Origin: Humulus lupulus
Taxonomy: Eukaryota > Streptophyta > Magnoliopsida > Rosales > Cannabaceae
DNA: 64,000 nt
Direction of reading: 5' to 3'
NCBI RefSeq assembly: GCF_963169125.1
Contig: NC_084794.1
Location: forward strand, 88,271,018 to 88,335,017
The notes below the pieces were generated by a model that was given only the letters and a program-made list of their open reading frames with translations, had not been told where the DNA came from and searched no databases. The translations under genes and the position numbers were made by a program. Of this stretch, positions 35,008 to 47,465 are shown one piece after another; the stretch's first letter is position 1; each line of letters begins with the position of its first letter.

Positions 35008-35030
35008 ATATACCCTCCTTAAAAGGAATT
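35008..35030 (-). promoter_or_regulatory. Polypurine tract of chromovirus
   Basis: The minus strand reads CCTTTTAAGGAGGGTATAT directly before TGTAGTGCACC, the LTR start. It is preceded by 'cgggacgaaatt', the usual end of plant chromovirus pol. Confidence 0.85.
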
Positions 35031-35533
35031 TCGTCCCGAAATTCTTTCTTACCAAATAATTCAGGGTATCTTTCTTTCATGTCTTCCTCCAGCTCCCATG
35101 TTGCTTAACATTCCGTACTATTCTTCCACATGACCTTAACTAGTGGAATCCTTTTGGATCTCAATTCCTTGATTCCCTTTTCAATAATGCGCTCAGGCTG
35201 TTCATCATAACTCAGGTCCTGCTTCAGCTGTAACGGCTCGTATCTCAACACATGAGAGGGGTCTGACACATACTTACGCAACATCAAGATATGAAAGACG
35301 TTATGCATTTCAGCTAATACTGGGGGCAGTGCCAAACGGTACGCAACCTGCCCTACTCTGTCGAAAATCTCAAATGGAACTATATATCTAGGGCTTAACT
35401 TCCCTTTCTTTCCAAAACGTATCACACCTTTCATCGGCAAGACTTTCACGAAATCAAACTCGCTCACTGAAAACTCGATGTCCTTTCTCTTGAGGTCAGT
35501 GTAGCTCTTTTGCCTACTCTGCGTGGTAAGCAT
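35031..35533 (-). pseudogene. Chromovirus integrase C-terminus and chromodomain
   Basis: The frame 35533-35105 has GKLSPRYIVPFEIFDRVGQVAYRL, MHNVFHILMLRKYV and then the chromodomain (ERIIEKGIKELRSKRIPLVKV). The chromodomain continues after TAA at 35105-35107 as ATWELEEDMKERYPELF. Chromodomains steer integration to chromatin marked by histone methylation. The integrase core is in another frame upstream, joined by a frameshift between 35464 and 35533. The TAA replaces a probable Glu codon. Confidence 0.87.
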
Positions 35534-36087
35534 CCTTTGGCGAATCTTCTCAATCGCCCACTGACTTCCCTAACTGCTTCAGGGCCTAAAATCTGTTTCT
35601 CCCCAACTTCATCCCAGTGCAGAGGAGAACTACACTTATGCCCATAAAGCATCTCATAGGGAGCCATCCCAATAGTAGATTGGTAACTATTATTATACAA
35701 GAACTCCATTAGGGGTAAATATCGGTTCCAAGATTATGAAAAGTCCAAAGCACAACACCTCAACATGTCTTCTAAAATCTGAATGGTCCTCTCAGACTGG
35801 CCATCGGTCTGAGGATGAAATGCGGTACTAAACTTTAGTCTTGATCCCATAGCTCTCTGTAGCCCTTTCCAAAAGTTCGATGTGAAAACTGACCCACGAT
35901 CAGAAATTATCGACTTTGGTACCCCATGAAGTCTCACTATCTCACTAACATACAAGTCAGCATATTGATTCGCCGAGTATGTGGTCTTGACTAGCAGAAA
36001 ATGGGCAGACTTAGTGAGTCTATCTACTATCACCCACACTGAGTCGTGCTGCTTGGTGGTTCTAGGCAACCCTACCACAAAATCCAT
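35464..36087 (-). pseudogene. Chromovirus integrase core
   Basis: MDFVVGLPRTTKQHDSVWVI, SDRGSVFTSNFWKGL and HPQTDGQSERTIQILEDMLR carry the D, D and E of the catalytic triad. After a stop at 35734-35736 the same frame goes on with FLYNNSYQSTIGMAPYEMLYG. The HHCC finger is in the preceding segment. A TGA at 36106-36108 in front replaces an expected Trp (TGG). Confidence 0.88.
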
Positions 36088-36105
36088 TGCGATATCCTCC
36101 CATTT

Positions 36106-36936
36106 TCATTCAGGAATGTAGAGCGGTTGAAGCAACCCTGCTAGCCTCTGGTGTTCTGCTTTGACTTGCTGGCATGTCAAACATCCAGCAACAAACTCAA
36201 CAATGTCCCTCTTCATTCCATGCCACCAATATAATGCCTTAAGGTCTTGGTACATTTTCGTGGACCCTGGGTGCAAGGAATAAGGCGTTGTGTGTGCTTC
36301 TTTCATAATACTTTCCTTAATTTTAGCATTGTCAGGCATGCAAATCCTATCCTTGTATCTCAGCAATCCACCATTAGACATTGTGAAATCGTTGCTACCA
36401 CCTTCTTGTACCAAAGCTTCTTGTTTCACTAAGGCTTCATCCAATTTCTGTCCTTCTCGAATTTGTTCCAATAGGGAGGATTGCAATGTGAGGTTTGCCA
36501 AACTTCCCGTCACAATTTTGATGCCAGCATTTATGATCTCTTTCTGTAGAGGCATCTCTATTGTATCTATTGCTAAGACATTCCCATGTTCCCACCTACT
36601 CAAAGCATATGCAACCACATTGGCCTTGCCTGGGTGGTATAGAATCTCACAATCGTAGTCCTTCACCAATTCCAACCACCTTCGCTGCCTCATGTTCAAT
36701 TCTTTTTGTGTGAAAAAGTATTTCAGACTTTTGTGGTTAGTGTATATCTCGCACTTGTCCCCATATAGGTGATGTATCCATATCTTTAGTGCGAACACTA
36801 CTACTGCCAATTCAATGCCTTGGGTGGGATAACGTTGCTCATAATCCTTGATTTGTCTAGAAGCATAAGCTATTACTTTCCCATCTTGCATCAACACACA
36901 TCCCAAGCCATTCTTTGATGCATCACAATACACCAC
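36106..36936 (-). pseudogene. Chromovirus RNase H and integrase zinc finger
   Basis: RNase H shows [35 protein letters not shown] and [20 protein letters not shown]. The Asp of the usual TDHKSL is Asn, a G-to-A change that should abolish activity. The later part has the finger [16 protein letters not shown] ... [12 protein letters not shown] with H, H, C and C present. The frame is that of RT, and the TAG between them (36949-36951) is a CAG-to-TAG change. Confidence 0.9.
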
Positions 36937-36948
36937 AAAGTTCCTGCC

Positions 36949-37803
36949 CTAAGTGGGAACACAAAGGATAGGTGCAGAAATCAGCTTATCCTTCATGGTC
37001 TGAAAACTTTCTTCACATTTTTCTGTCCATGCAAACTTCTGATGTTTAGGGGTTAAGTTGGTCAACGGGGTGGCGATCTTCGAGAAACCCTCGACAAACT
37101 TCCTATAATAACCCGCCAACCCTAAGAAACTCCAAACTTCTAAGGCATTCTTTGGTAGGGGCCAATCTTTAATGGCCTCGATCTTCGATGGGTCTACTGC
37201 TATACCATTCTTAGAAACTATGTGCCCTAAGAAAGTTACCTGTTCCAGCCAAAACTCGCATTTAGAGAACTTGGCGTACAACTGATGTTCCCGTAATCTG
37301 TTCAGAGTCAATCTGAAATGCTCCTCATGCTCCTCCTTGATCTTCGAGTAAACGAGGATATCATCAATGAACACTACTACAAACTTGTCCAAGAAATCCT
37401 TAATTACCCTATTCATCATGTCCATAAAGGCTGATGGGGCGTTAGTGAGTCCTAAAGACATCACTAAGAATTCATAGTGCCCGTAGCGAGTTCTGAAATC
37501 TGTTTTCGGAATGTCCCCCTCTTTCACTTTCAACTGATGGTACCCGGATCGCAGATCAATCTTCAAGAATACTGAAGCCCCTTGCAGTTGATCAAAAAGG
37601 TCGTCTATCCTATGCATAGTATATTTATTCTTAATGGTGACCTTATTGAGTTCTCGGTAATCAATGCACATTCTCATACTCCCGTCCTTCTTCTTCACAA
37701 ATAGGACCGGTGCTCCCCATGGAGAATGGCTAGGTTTTATGAACCCTTTATCCAACACCTCCTGTAGCTGGTTCTTAAGTTCCTTTAACTCTGCCGGCGC
37801 CAT
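36949..37803 (-). pseudogene. Chromovirus reverse transcriptase
   Basis: 285 codons are open, from [14 protein letters not shown] to APILCVPT. Visible motifs are [35 protein letters not shown] and the catalytic [10 protein letters not shown], then [20 protein letters not shown] of the connection region. Length and order match a plant chromovirus RT. It ends at a TAG and is preceded by another stop at 37858-37860 in the same frame. Confidence 0.92.
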
Positions 37804-37857
37804 TCGATAGGGTGCTTTAGAGATCGGTGCAGTTTCAGGTGCAAGTTCGATTACAAA

Positions 37858-38535
37858 CTAGATTTCTCTATCTGGGGGTAGTCCTGGTAATTCCTCGGGA
37901 AACACCTCCGGGAACTCACAAACAATATGTACATTTTCTGACCTTAGTTCTGACTCCTTGGACTTATCCACCACACTGGAAAGGAACACTGAACATCCAT
38001 GTTGCATCGTATTCCATGCTTCCAGTGCAGATATTATGGGTGTTCGAAAGCCCGCTACTTTGCCTCTAAAGGAAAAGACTTCTCCTTCCTTTGGCCTAAA
38101 CTCTACGGTCTTCTTTTGACAGTCTATCATAGCCCCATGTTTGGATAACCAATCCATGCCGAGTATGACATCATAATCCGGCATACTCAGTTCTATGAGA
38201 TCTGCTGGGCACTTCCTGCCCTCTACCGTTACAGGTGTTGACGGTAACCACTTATTTGACAACATCATATCTCCCGATGGCAACAATGTACTAAAGTTAT
38301 GTTCAAACATCTTATAAGGAATATTCAGTCTATCAATCACATTCATGGAAACATAAGAATGAGTCACTCCAGAATCAATTAAGACTCTACACATTGTACT
38401 AGATATAGGGAGTTGACCTATAACCACGGTGTTGCTATTGGTCGCTTCATTCTGGGTTAAGGTGAAAACTCTTGCTGGCACCAGATTGTTATTGTTATTC
38501 TGTCCCGCCTTCCATTGTGGGAAATTCTTTCTCAA
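37858..38535 (-). pseudogene. Chromovirus zinc knuckle end and aspartic protease
   Basis: The protease is of the RVP_2 type: CRVLIDSGVTHSYVSMNVID, where DSG is the active site, and MPDYDVILGMDWLSKHGAMID, the flap and C-terminal part. The segment opens with the tail of the gag zinc knuckle. It shares the frame of gag and RT. Confidence 0.9.
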
Positions 38536-39660
38536 GTGTCCTGCCTGGCCGCACTTGAAGCATTTGTTGGTACCGGCCTAGCACTCTCCTGGGTGTCTTT
38601 TCGAGCATTTAGGACAAATAGGATGCTCTACTCGGTTGCCTTGCTGGTTCCCACGGTTCCGGTCATTGAAGCGGTTGCTATGGTTCTGAGAGTTGTGAAT
38701 GTTGCTATTCGTGACCGGAGGTCTAGGTCTTTTATCAACCCCACTATTCTGCCCTTCATTAGCCTTTCTCTTGTTGCTCTCGTGGATGCTCTTGTTGCGG
38801 TTGTTCTCTCTTCTAGCGGCATTATCCTTCCATATCCGTTCCTCCAAATATTCAGCTTCAATAGCTCTATCCAGTACCTCTGCATAACTGACCACTTCAG
38901 CACTGGTCATCCTAGCGTCCCTCGCGATCATCGGTTTGAGTCCCCTTACAAACCTCTTGACTTGCAATGCATCAGTTGGCACCACTTCAGGGGAAAATTT
39001 GGCCAATTGATCGAACTTCTGTGCATAGTCAGTGACCAAAAGATTCCCTTGTACCAGAGTTATAAATTCGTCAACCTTAGTTGCTAGCACAACTGGACTG
39101 TAATACTTCTTACTGAATGTCTGGAAAAACTCCGCCCAAGTCATGGTATTTGGATCATGGGTCTGTTTAGTCACGTCCCACCAAATCCGTGCATCCATCT
39201 TAAGTAGATAAACTATGCAGGAAACCCTTTGGCGGTCATCTAACTCCATATGATCAAAAATAGCCTCAACCTACCTTAACCAATCTTCTGCCACCATTGG
39301 ATCAACTTTCCCCTCAAAAGTTGGTGGGGCTTGTTTCCTAAAGCGTTCATATACTGGTTCGAACTAGTGGTGCAGGAGGTGGTACTAGCGGCTGAGGTTG
39401 CGCCACTGGTACTTGAGGTATTTGGGGTGTTTGGGATGTTTGCGGTGCTTGTCTAGCTTGTCCTAATTCCTCATCTCTAAGTCTCAACTGTTCTCTTAAC
39501 CTTGCTAACTCTGCGGCAGGTCCACAGATGGTGCTGCTGGAGCTGCAGGTTGAACAAATGGCATTTCAACGTCAGGGGTGGCCGTAGTTTCAGACCTTGT
39601 GGAGGCACCCTTTCCTCTGCCTCTTCCTCTTCCCTTTCCTCCTCTTCCTCTAGTCAGCAT
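38536..39660 (-). pseudogene. Chromovirus gag
   Basis: The probable start ATG at 39660 begins MLTRGRGGKGRGRGRGKG. Two frameshifts and stops between about 39530 and 39260 separate it from the capsid segment 39249-38578 (WWDVTKQTHDPNTMTWAEFF, KFDQLAKFSPEVVPTD, RFVRGLKPMI), of the Retrotrans_gag family. The zinc knuckle reads CFKCGQAGHLRKNF across a TAG at 38578, and its last Cys is Phe. A second Cys-rich motif, CPKCSKRHPGEC, precedes it, as in Tekay-type gag. Confidence 0.87.
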
Positions 39661-39928
39661 GATGAAATTCTAAGGCAATCAAAGGAAAATCATAAGGGAG
39701 GAACATTGCATATTGGTTTGATAAATATTTGCAAAATCATACATTCAAACTACATCATTCAGAGTTTGCAACAAAATATCCATAGCATTCAAAATGTTTA
39801 AATTATTCCAAAATTAAACAATCCCAAAAGTGTTTACTTAATCAAAATATAAATCCCTTAAGGTCTTTGAAGATGATTATTATTCCATTTTACTACCAGC
39901 ACCCCATGCGACGATTACGAACTAGACT

Positions 39929-40548
39929 CTAGTCCTCAACGGTGGACTCGTCCCCTGAACTATAATAAAAAATGTTCTCCGGAATGTTGAAATAGTAGGG
40001 AGCGCTTGCCATAATTTCCATCCTCGTGGTCAGACGCAGTGTAGCTCGCAATACTTCCTCAACTGCCAATTCTCCTTCCACGTCATGCACCGTCTCCAAA
40101 CGTTCTTCTATTCCGCCATCATCCGTCTTTACTAACACCAACTCAAGACGACTAAACTCGTAGTTACCCAGAAATTCGCAAATTGCGTAATCCATGGTGC
40201 TAAACTCCAGGTATTCTAGCACAACATCATTCCATGATTGATTCAACTGTTGAAGAGCCTCCGAGTACATCGACAAAGCTTCACTCATCACCCAGAATTA
40301 CTCTATGGGCCAAAGCAAGGCTCCCTTTTATTCATCATCCCTTGGATGCGATCACAGACCTCCTTTGTCGTTTTGAAGACTGTTATGCGCCAATCGTAAG
40401 GGTCCTCGTCAAGCTGGACTTTAAGAATTGTGCAGATCTCCTTAAGCAATTGTTTCTTAGTCGTTTTCAATACAGGAAGTATCTTACTACTACAGTTATG
40501 AACTACAAAAATTAAATAAAATGAAAACAAGTAATAGCACATAAACAA
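39929..40548 (-). pseudogene. Leader ORF of unknown function between primer site and gag
   Basis: Two open stretches, 40548-40303 and 40291-39929, lie on the element's sense strand upstream of gag. The first has LLKEICTILKVQLDEDPYDW and ITVFKTTKEVCDRI. The second is acidic and well formed (SWNDVVLEYLEFSTMDYAIC, CEFLGNYEFSRLELVLV, then EVLRATLRLTTRMEI) and ends YYSSGDESTVED. I do not recognise a family. The composition is protein-like and unlike the AT-rich surroundings. It may be a separate leader ORF or an exon of an extended gag. An 11-12 base G run lies just upstream (40597-40608). Confidence 0.5.
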
Positions 40549-40628
40549 ATACTTACGACACGGTGAGGTGAGATTTTCCTGTCTTTAGCGTGTATGGGGG
40601 GGGGGGGTCCTTGGAAACATGGACGACC

Positions 40629-40641
40629 GTCTCTGATACCA
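40629..40641 (-). promoter_or_regulatory. Primer-binding site, initiator tRNA-Met type
   Basis: Two bases inside the 5' LTR the minus strand reads TGGTATCAGAGAC. It matches the plant initiator-Met primer site TGGTATCAGAGC except for the end. Confidence 0.9.
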
Positions 40642-41788
40642 TTTGTAAAACGCCCTTAACTAGCACTTAATAAAACATTCACATTTTCCATGGTTTATAA
40701 TAGAAAAGCCACTTATTATAAAGGTTTCAGTGGGATCTCGCTTAAAACATACAAGTTGGGTCCAAAAATTTAAAAATAAAATATCAGTTTTATGCAAAGT
40801 TCTAAAACAAGCAAAAGTTTAAGTCTCACTGACAATTTTAAGAAAAATCTCATTAAACATAACATTATTAAAATTGGCGTTTAAATTTGACCGTTTCTCG
40901 TCCATAGGATGCCCCACGCCATACACACCAGGACGACAGAACTCCCCACATCACCATGCGTGCCACAGAGAAACCTATATGCTACCTGGAGGAGAAAGTA
41001 AGGGGGTGAGCTAAAAGCCCAGTAAGGAAGTACAAACAACAAACAAGTAAGATACAACAAATCACAAACACTATCATTCATCTTTATACATCATAACATC
41101 ATCATAAAATTAGCATCAATATCATAAACATAAACATATCCACGCCAACATAATGCCACTATCATATCATAAAGATCATAACATCATAGCAAAATCATAA
41201 ACATCACCAAACATCATAACATAATCATAAACGATTCCTTGTTAACATGGCCCGCTAACTTTTCCATGCCACCCTTTGAGGTAAGCAAGAGTCTCTGGTC
41301 CTTGAATAACCTCGGTGCGTCCGCCCATGGAGTTACGCCTTCATATCCTTAGTAACTCGGGTTACGTCTTCTTATCCTTAGCAACCCATTTTGATGTGCC
41401 GCGTTCATCATGCTAACATCCATTCATATCATACAACGTTCATACAAGCCAACATATCATCACATTAAGGCATTCATAATTCATAACATTTCATTCACAC
41501 AACAGTCTTACCATTCATAAAATAACAATCATAAATTCTATCTAACTTCCTTACCTCAGGTCCAAGCTAAGTAAAACCACAACTTCTCAACGAGCCTATA
41601 CCATAATCAAAACGATATTCCTTAGCTTCACATAATTACTATTTTGCCCTCTCATATAACTCATGTGTGCATGGGCCATGCACACATGGTAGGAGTTACA
41701 CACAATATGCTTAATTACACATAAGGTCATAAAAGAATAATGCTCATTCTACCTATATTGCATGCATGATCTTTCTATAAAAACTACA

Positions 41789-42190
41789 CACTACAAGAAA
41801 AAATGCTTTTAATAACACCGAAAATGTGTTATCAAAACATACCATAACACTTTTTGATGTGTTAAGACCGACTATGTTATCGTAGGTCAGGGTACTTTAC
41901 ATAACACTTCATCATTGTTATATAGATGTGTTATTATACTGTCAACGATAACACAATTTCTGTGTTATTTTAATAAATAGATAAGTGTTTAATTATGTTA
42001 TTTATAGTCGATTATATAACACATTTCAATACTTATAAATTTGTTTTATACTACACTTTTGTATAACACTTTTTTTGTGTTATACCTCACTTTAATATAA
42101 CATATTTTTTGTGTTATACTATACTTTTGTATAACACATTTTTTGTGTTATACTACACTTTAGTATAACACATGTGTTATATTAGCTTAG
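41789..42190. repeat. CACTA terminus and subterminal repeats
   Basis: After the TIR, the words 'gtgttat' and 'ataacac' alternate more than ten times up to about 42183. Dense short subterminal repeats in both orientations are where CACTA transposase binds in En/Spm-type elements. Confidence 0.8.
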
Positions 42191-45100
42191 AGAAACATAA
42201 TCTTTTTTTACTTACACAAAACTAGGAAAACAAATATAAAAGTTGAAGCCAAAAAAGGTAACATGAATAGATTTTTATTAATTACTCAAATGTAATTACA
42301 ATATTTAGTCTACTAGTCTAGGCTTAAGAAATCATATTACAACATAATTTATGCTCAATTCAGATTCCTTTATCACTAAATACAAAACAAGAAATGTATA
42401 CAAAAATTAGTGAAATACATTCTTCCATTCTAAAGGCCTCCACTACAAATGTTGTCAAGAATTGCTCCAAAGAAATCATCTCAATATACATGCACATTGT
42501 AAAAAAAAAAAGTCCTTTTATTATTCAGAACAAAAGTTCTTGCCACCACAACAACAAACTTACAGTCTTTTCTTAAATGATACATTGAAAACTTCAAAAG
42601 AAGAAAATGGAAAACTAAGATAAATACTTATCTGTTTTATTTCAATAAAATAAGAGAGCTATCAAGAAAGAGCTAGGGAATTTTCAGATGAACAATAAAA
42701 TAAGAGAGAATCAGTAGAGAATTTTTTCAGCGTTTTTTGTTATGTTTTTTAAAGCATTTTTTTAGAGTGTTTGTACATGGAGCAAGTCTCCCTTTGTGTA
42801 ATTTTGTACTTGATACCGAAGAAAGAATAAAGTCTAATCAGCCATTATTTGGGGCTATTCTACCTTGGATGTAGGCTTTTAATTAAGTTGAACCAAGTAA
42901 TGTGTTTGGTGTATTTTTTATTTTAAAGTCTTATCATTTTTTATTCTATGTTTCTGCATTACTCTTTCTTGTTTTGCAGATTACTCTTTCTTGTTTTGCT
43001 GTTCTTTAAGGGTGTAGGATTTACACCACATTTCTAAAAGAGACTTGTTTAGTATATATATTAATAGCAATAAGCAGCACACATATCAGATCAGAGCCTA
43101 ACAGAGCAAGAAAATTAAATAAATTAGACAACAAAATTTATATATACTACATGATTCTTTTTAGCAGTTTTACCACTGAAGCTGATCATATAAACATAAT
43201 CAAAGGTTATAGAACAATTGATACAAAAAAAAAAAATAGTGGTACAAAGCCATATCCGAATCAAAATAACTTAAATAACATTGCAAATCAGTTTTATAGT
43301 AGTGCATCTTACCCTAACAACCTTGTATAGTGAATGGATCTGTCACATCTTTCCCATGACTAGCTGGAATTTCCTAATTCTCTAAAACATGAAAAATGGG
43401 CCGCATCAATCCATGATTATTTCTTAGTATTTATAGACACAAGATGATTAATAGCAAGCATGCCTCTTAATGAGACTACGGTATGTATCAAGATGAACTT
43501 TGTTCAAATCATTGACAATTTGATGAATCAAGATTCAAAAGTTCACAGTGAAGAAATTAGTATCATGCAAGTAAAAGTTAGAAATAAAATCAGTATGCGT
43601 GTGTTAAAAAAGGAACAAGCAAATGATGAGAAAGGAATAAGATAATGATTATGTAAAAGCTTACTTGCTTCAGAAGCTCTGCTTCTGTCGCAAAAGGAGA
43701 CCATTGCAACAACATCAAAAGATTAGAAATAAAATGCTTTTACCATGCAAGAAGTCCAGTACCCATCGATGTATTAAACTCATAATGAACCTACAATAAA
43801 ATTAATACACAAGTCAAGCACCACACAACCAAAATTATTCACAAGGAAAATGAAACTACAAAACATTAATTTATTTACTCATTTGCTGATTTTCTGCAAA
43901 ACAAAGTAGCAGAGCAGGCATTAGATGAACAAGAATCCATTAAGTTGAAATTAAAATAACTCCTAAACTTTCAGGGAAAAAGCAGAGAAAAAGTGGGGTC
44001 CATGATGTACTACCATATAAACCAACTGCTAAAGAACCAAAATATGCCACTTAAAACAGGTTGTGAAATGTGTTTGTATGCTCAATGGTCAAAATGCATG
44101 TTTAGAAGAATTGATTGCAGAACTTGAATGTACCAACAAGATAAGAGAATTATCTACACTTGCTTATTATCCAACATAATCATATAGAAAAACAATAATA
44201 AAAACAATGCACCTGAAAAATTTCTTTAGCATTTTAATCAGTTAAAGGTTTTAGCCCAGTTTCTTCAATATTGCTTACTGTTAGCCAAAATACCCATATA
44301 AGTGAATCCATAACAAGTTTTAGTTAATGAAAAGTGCACCAAAAGCACCCCAATAAGGGATCAAAATCATTGGGTCAGATCAAATCATTAGTTCCATGTG
44401 GTTGTTATTTCAATATTGCTGTAAGCCCAAATATGAATGAAAGCTAAATGGTAATTGGCACCAATCCTTCCATAACTTCTACAATTTATTTTAAAATCAC
44501 AATAAAGAAAATGGAAAGGAGATATTTTTAATATAGAATAATGTACACTAAACAGATAGAAGAAGAAAAAACATATTTAAAATGTCATAAACAGAGAAAA
44601 TAAAATATGATCACCATTAGATAACATTATAAAATATTCACCCAATTATTTAAAAAAGTTTTTCTATTATAAATTAATATTTTTAATGAAAAATAAACTT
44701 AATCTAACTAGCTAATGCTAAATGTCCAAAACAAGAGAGAAATACACAAGCAAAAACATAAATCAATGTTTAAAACAATGAGAAACTATATATACCATGG
44801 ACATGAGTGCAAGGAGTGTTCTCAAAACAATATATATAAATATACATATATATATATATTCAATTAGTACTGTATTATATATGTTCCAATAAATTAACAA
44901 GCAGGAATAGAAATAAGCATTAAATATGCATGCACAAAAATAAGGCAGAAGCAAATGAGGGAACACTTGAGAATAGACATTTCAACACAACCCATGAAAT
45001 CATAAACTTAATTTAGGATCAATAGTAATAGAATTGAAATTTAAACCAGATGCATAAAAAATAAATCACATGAAAACAGAGGAACGTATCCACAATATGG

Positions 45101-46197
45101 CACTAAAACTTCAATCCAAAGTCAAAAAACACATAGCAATTCATATCAGTGGCAAATTCTAGCCATCAAAATCTATGGCTGACCAACTTTGAGGATATGC
45201 AAGAGAGTACTATAGTATATATATATAGTATATGTATGTATATATAGATTATTCTATCTTTGGCCATCAAACAATTTTAGTTCTTTCCCATTTCAAATCC
45301 AAAAAAAAATAAGCCAAGAGAAATAAAAAATACACTTACAAAATTATGCCTTCTTATCATTTATATATCTCAGTGCTCAGAAATGCAAGTCCAAAAACAA
45401 AAATGTTTAAAAATTATGAGATAAGAAAAATGCCAAAAGCTCACCAATAAGGAGAAGAAGCCAATATGAGAGTTGCTTAAGGAAAACAACTCATTTTCCC
45501 TTAAAGTGAAAAATGAAAGTGGAAAACTTATAGAAACAGGGATATTGCACTTAGAAAATTAGTAAATATGTTAATAAAAAGAGTCGGTTGCACGTTTAAC
45601 ACATTCATATCCTCCATAAGAGTCAGTTGTATAATGTCCCCTATTAATATAAATAAGAAAACCATTACTGAGAACAAAATAATTTAAGCTAAAATGCAAG
45701 ATAAGATCAGTTAATGATGCAAAGAATCACACATGGTAAAAGGTTCAATACTATGCATTACCATTTGAAAATGAAAATAGCATTTGGCTGGTTGCCTTTG
45801 ACTTATAGACAATATCTTAACAAACTAAAGTTGTTATAATATATAACGAAAATAATTTCATATGCACACACACATGTGTGCTCTAATATCCCAGCATAAA
45901 TCCCCAAAACTTACTTGGTGGGTTCAAGTTCAAGTTAATCCCCAAAACTTGCTTGCTTGTCTGATTGCTTTCCCAGACTAGAATGAAAATTATGTTTCAC
46001 TATGGCAAGAGAAATAGTTTTCTGAAGCTAGAGCTCCCACCATAAGAGTGAAATGAAAAGGAACCTATAAATAAAAATCCCTAAAAGTATGAAAAATAAG
46101 ATATAAATATTGAGAACAAATTCATAACAAATGCACCTTAACAGTATTAACAAACACTTTTCATTTTCATAAAAGAAAAGCAATGCAAAACTAATAC
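42191..46197. other. AT-rich interior of CACTA insertion, no recognised gene
   Basis: No transposase, RT or known domain was found on either strand. Two short exon-like pieces occur on the minus strand: 43735-43792, framed by 'ttattgtag' and 'gtaaaa' and reading VHYEFNTSMGTGLLA, and 43667-43712, reading QWSPFATEAELLKQ before 'gtaagc'. They may be further captured exons but I do not recognise them. TA microsatellites lie at 44845-44862 and 45214-45245. Confidence 0.45.
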
Positions 46198-47352
46198 CCT
46201 CCAAGCTAGCAAGACTTCTCTTTCTGTATCAAAGGACATCACGTCGACACCAACTATAGGAGAACATGACTTAAGGGTCATGACATTACGGATTAATGGC
46301 TCAGTATTTCCCTGTAAAGTTAACAGATTTGCAATCTACAAATAAAAGAGCAATATCAATTATCATTTTTCTTATAAACAGAATGACCAATAAAAAAATT
46401 TAAAATAAATAATTAAAAGTCAGTAAATTTTATATAAACTATAACAGATGAACATGTCCGACCTGGATAACAGGATCATGGCCAGGCTTGGGAAAATGAC
46501 CTTTACGACCAGCACATTCAATGTCAAAACTCAGTATATGAAATGGAGCCATCTTGGAAAATTCTCCTTCTGGTGCATGGCTGATAAGTTCTGAATATCT
46601 AAAGACATTTGTAAAGGAAATGTTTATCTAGGAAAAAAATCATCTTTTTTCAGAAAAAAAAAATATAAAGACAAGAAAGTAAAAATTTCAATTAAAACTG
46701 AATAAACAAATCAGAGAAAGAACTAAAAACTAAATAAACAAATCAAAATTGTCCTTCCAACTTGGCGTATATTTTCAAAATTTGTGCCACAACCCAAAAA
46801 GCACCACCACATTTCCAAAACAACTTCACTCTATAACCTCAACATAAACCAATCATCATTACGATGAACTAATTTACAACTTTGAAGAAATCCCTGTCAA
46901 ACCTGTCTCTCTAGTAAATCTATGTACCCCACATTTTCAGCCCCTTTTAGGGACCAAAATTAATCATCAACGCTATTATTCTTGTGACCACACCAGGAGG
47001 GTAATAGGTAAGCATAATTATCTTAATAATCACAAGCTAAGTACCATCTAAAGCACTTGACGTCTTGCGGCTACAGTAACATTCCTATACAAAGTGAACA
47101 AAGAAAGAAAAAAATTACATGTGAAGTATAAGTGCTCCTCACATCTATAAGGATACAAGCAATCAAACTCTAGCTGACAGTATGACAAATGTTTAGCTGT
47201 CTTCTTATATTTTCCAGCAGGTACTTCAATCCAGTTGCCACCAACTATGTTGCAATCAATCATAAAGCGAAGAGCAAATATAACATTGCTTTCATATGTC
47301 ATGAAGCTCTTCATACCCAGTCCATCAATTTGTACTCCTCTATCAAGTATGC
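46198..47352 (-). pseudogene. POLD1: DNA polymerase delta catalytic subunit fragment, three exons with introns
   Basis: Exons from splice sites are 47352-47157 (ILDRGVQIDGLGMKSF, YESNVIFALRFMIDCN, GGNWIEVPAGKY, CQLEFDCL), 46598-46463 ([40 protein letters not shown]) and 46335-46198 (IANLLTLQGNTEPLIRNVM, GVDVMSFDTEREVLLAW). This is the region leading into and including the ExoI motif (FDIEC) of the replicative polymerase. Introns retain GT-AG ends and the exon phases agree. The N-terminus and everything after the start of the exonuclease, including the polymerase domain, are absent, so this is a captured or relocated genomic fragment, not a working gene. Confidence 0.88.
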
Positions 47353-47465
47353 CTGCCAATTAATTTGAAACATTAGGCTGGAAAACAACATAAATCATAT
47401 ATAGCAGTTAATCACAACCTGGAAAAGAAGGTGATAGCACACATCAACAATTTGCACGGAAAAGA

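Noticed and set aside
38515..39087. 190-codon plus-strand ORF across chromovirus gag
   Set aside because: Gag motifs and the zinc knuckle are on the minus strand. The plus frame is a hydrophobic shadow.
40597..40608. G homopolymer (11-12 G) in the chromovirus leader
   Set aside because: A single homopolymer, possibly a sequencing or slippage product. No four-run quadruplex pattern.
43460..43645. 61-codon ORF in the CACTA interior
   Set aside because: AT-rich, with no domain, no splice context and no neighbours to support it.
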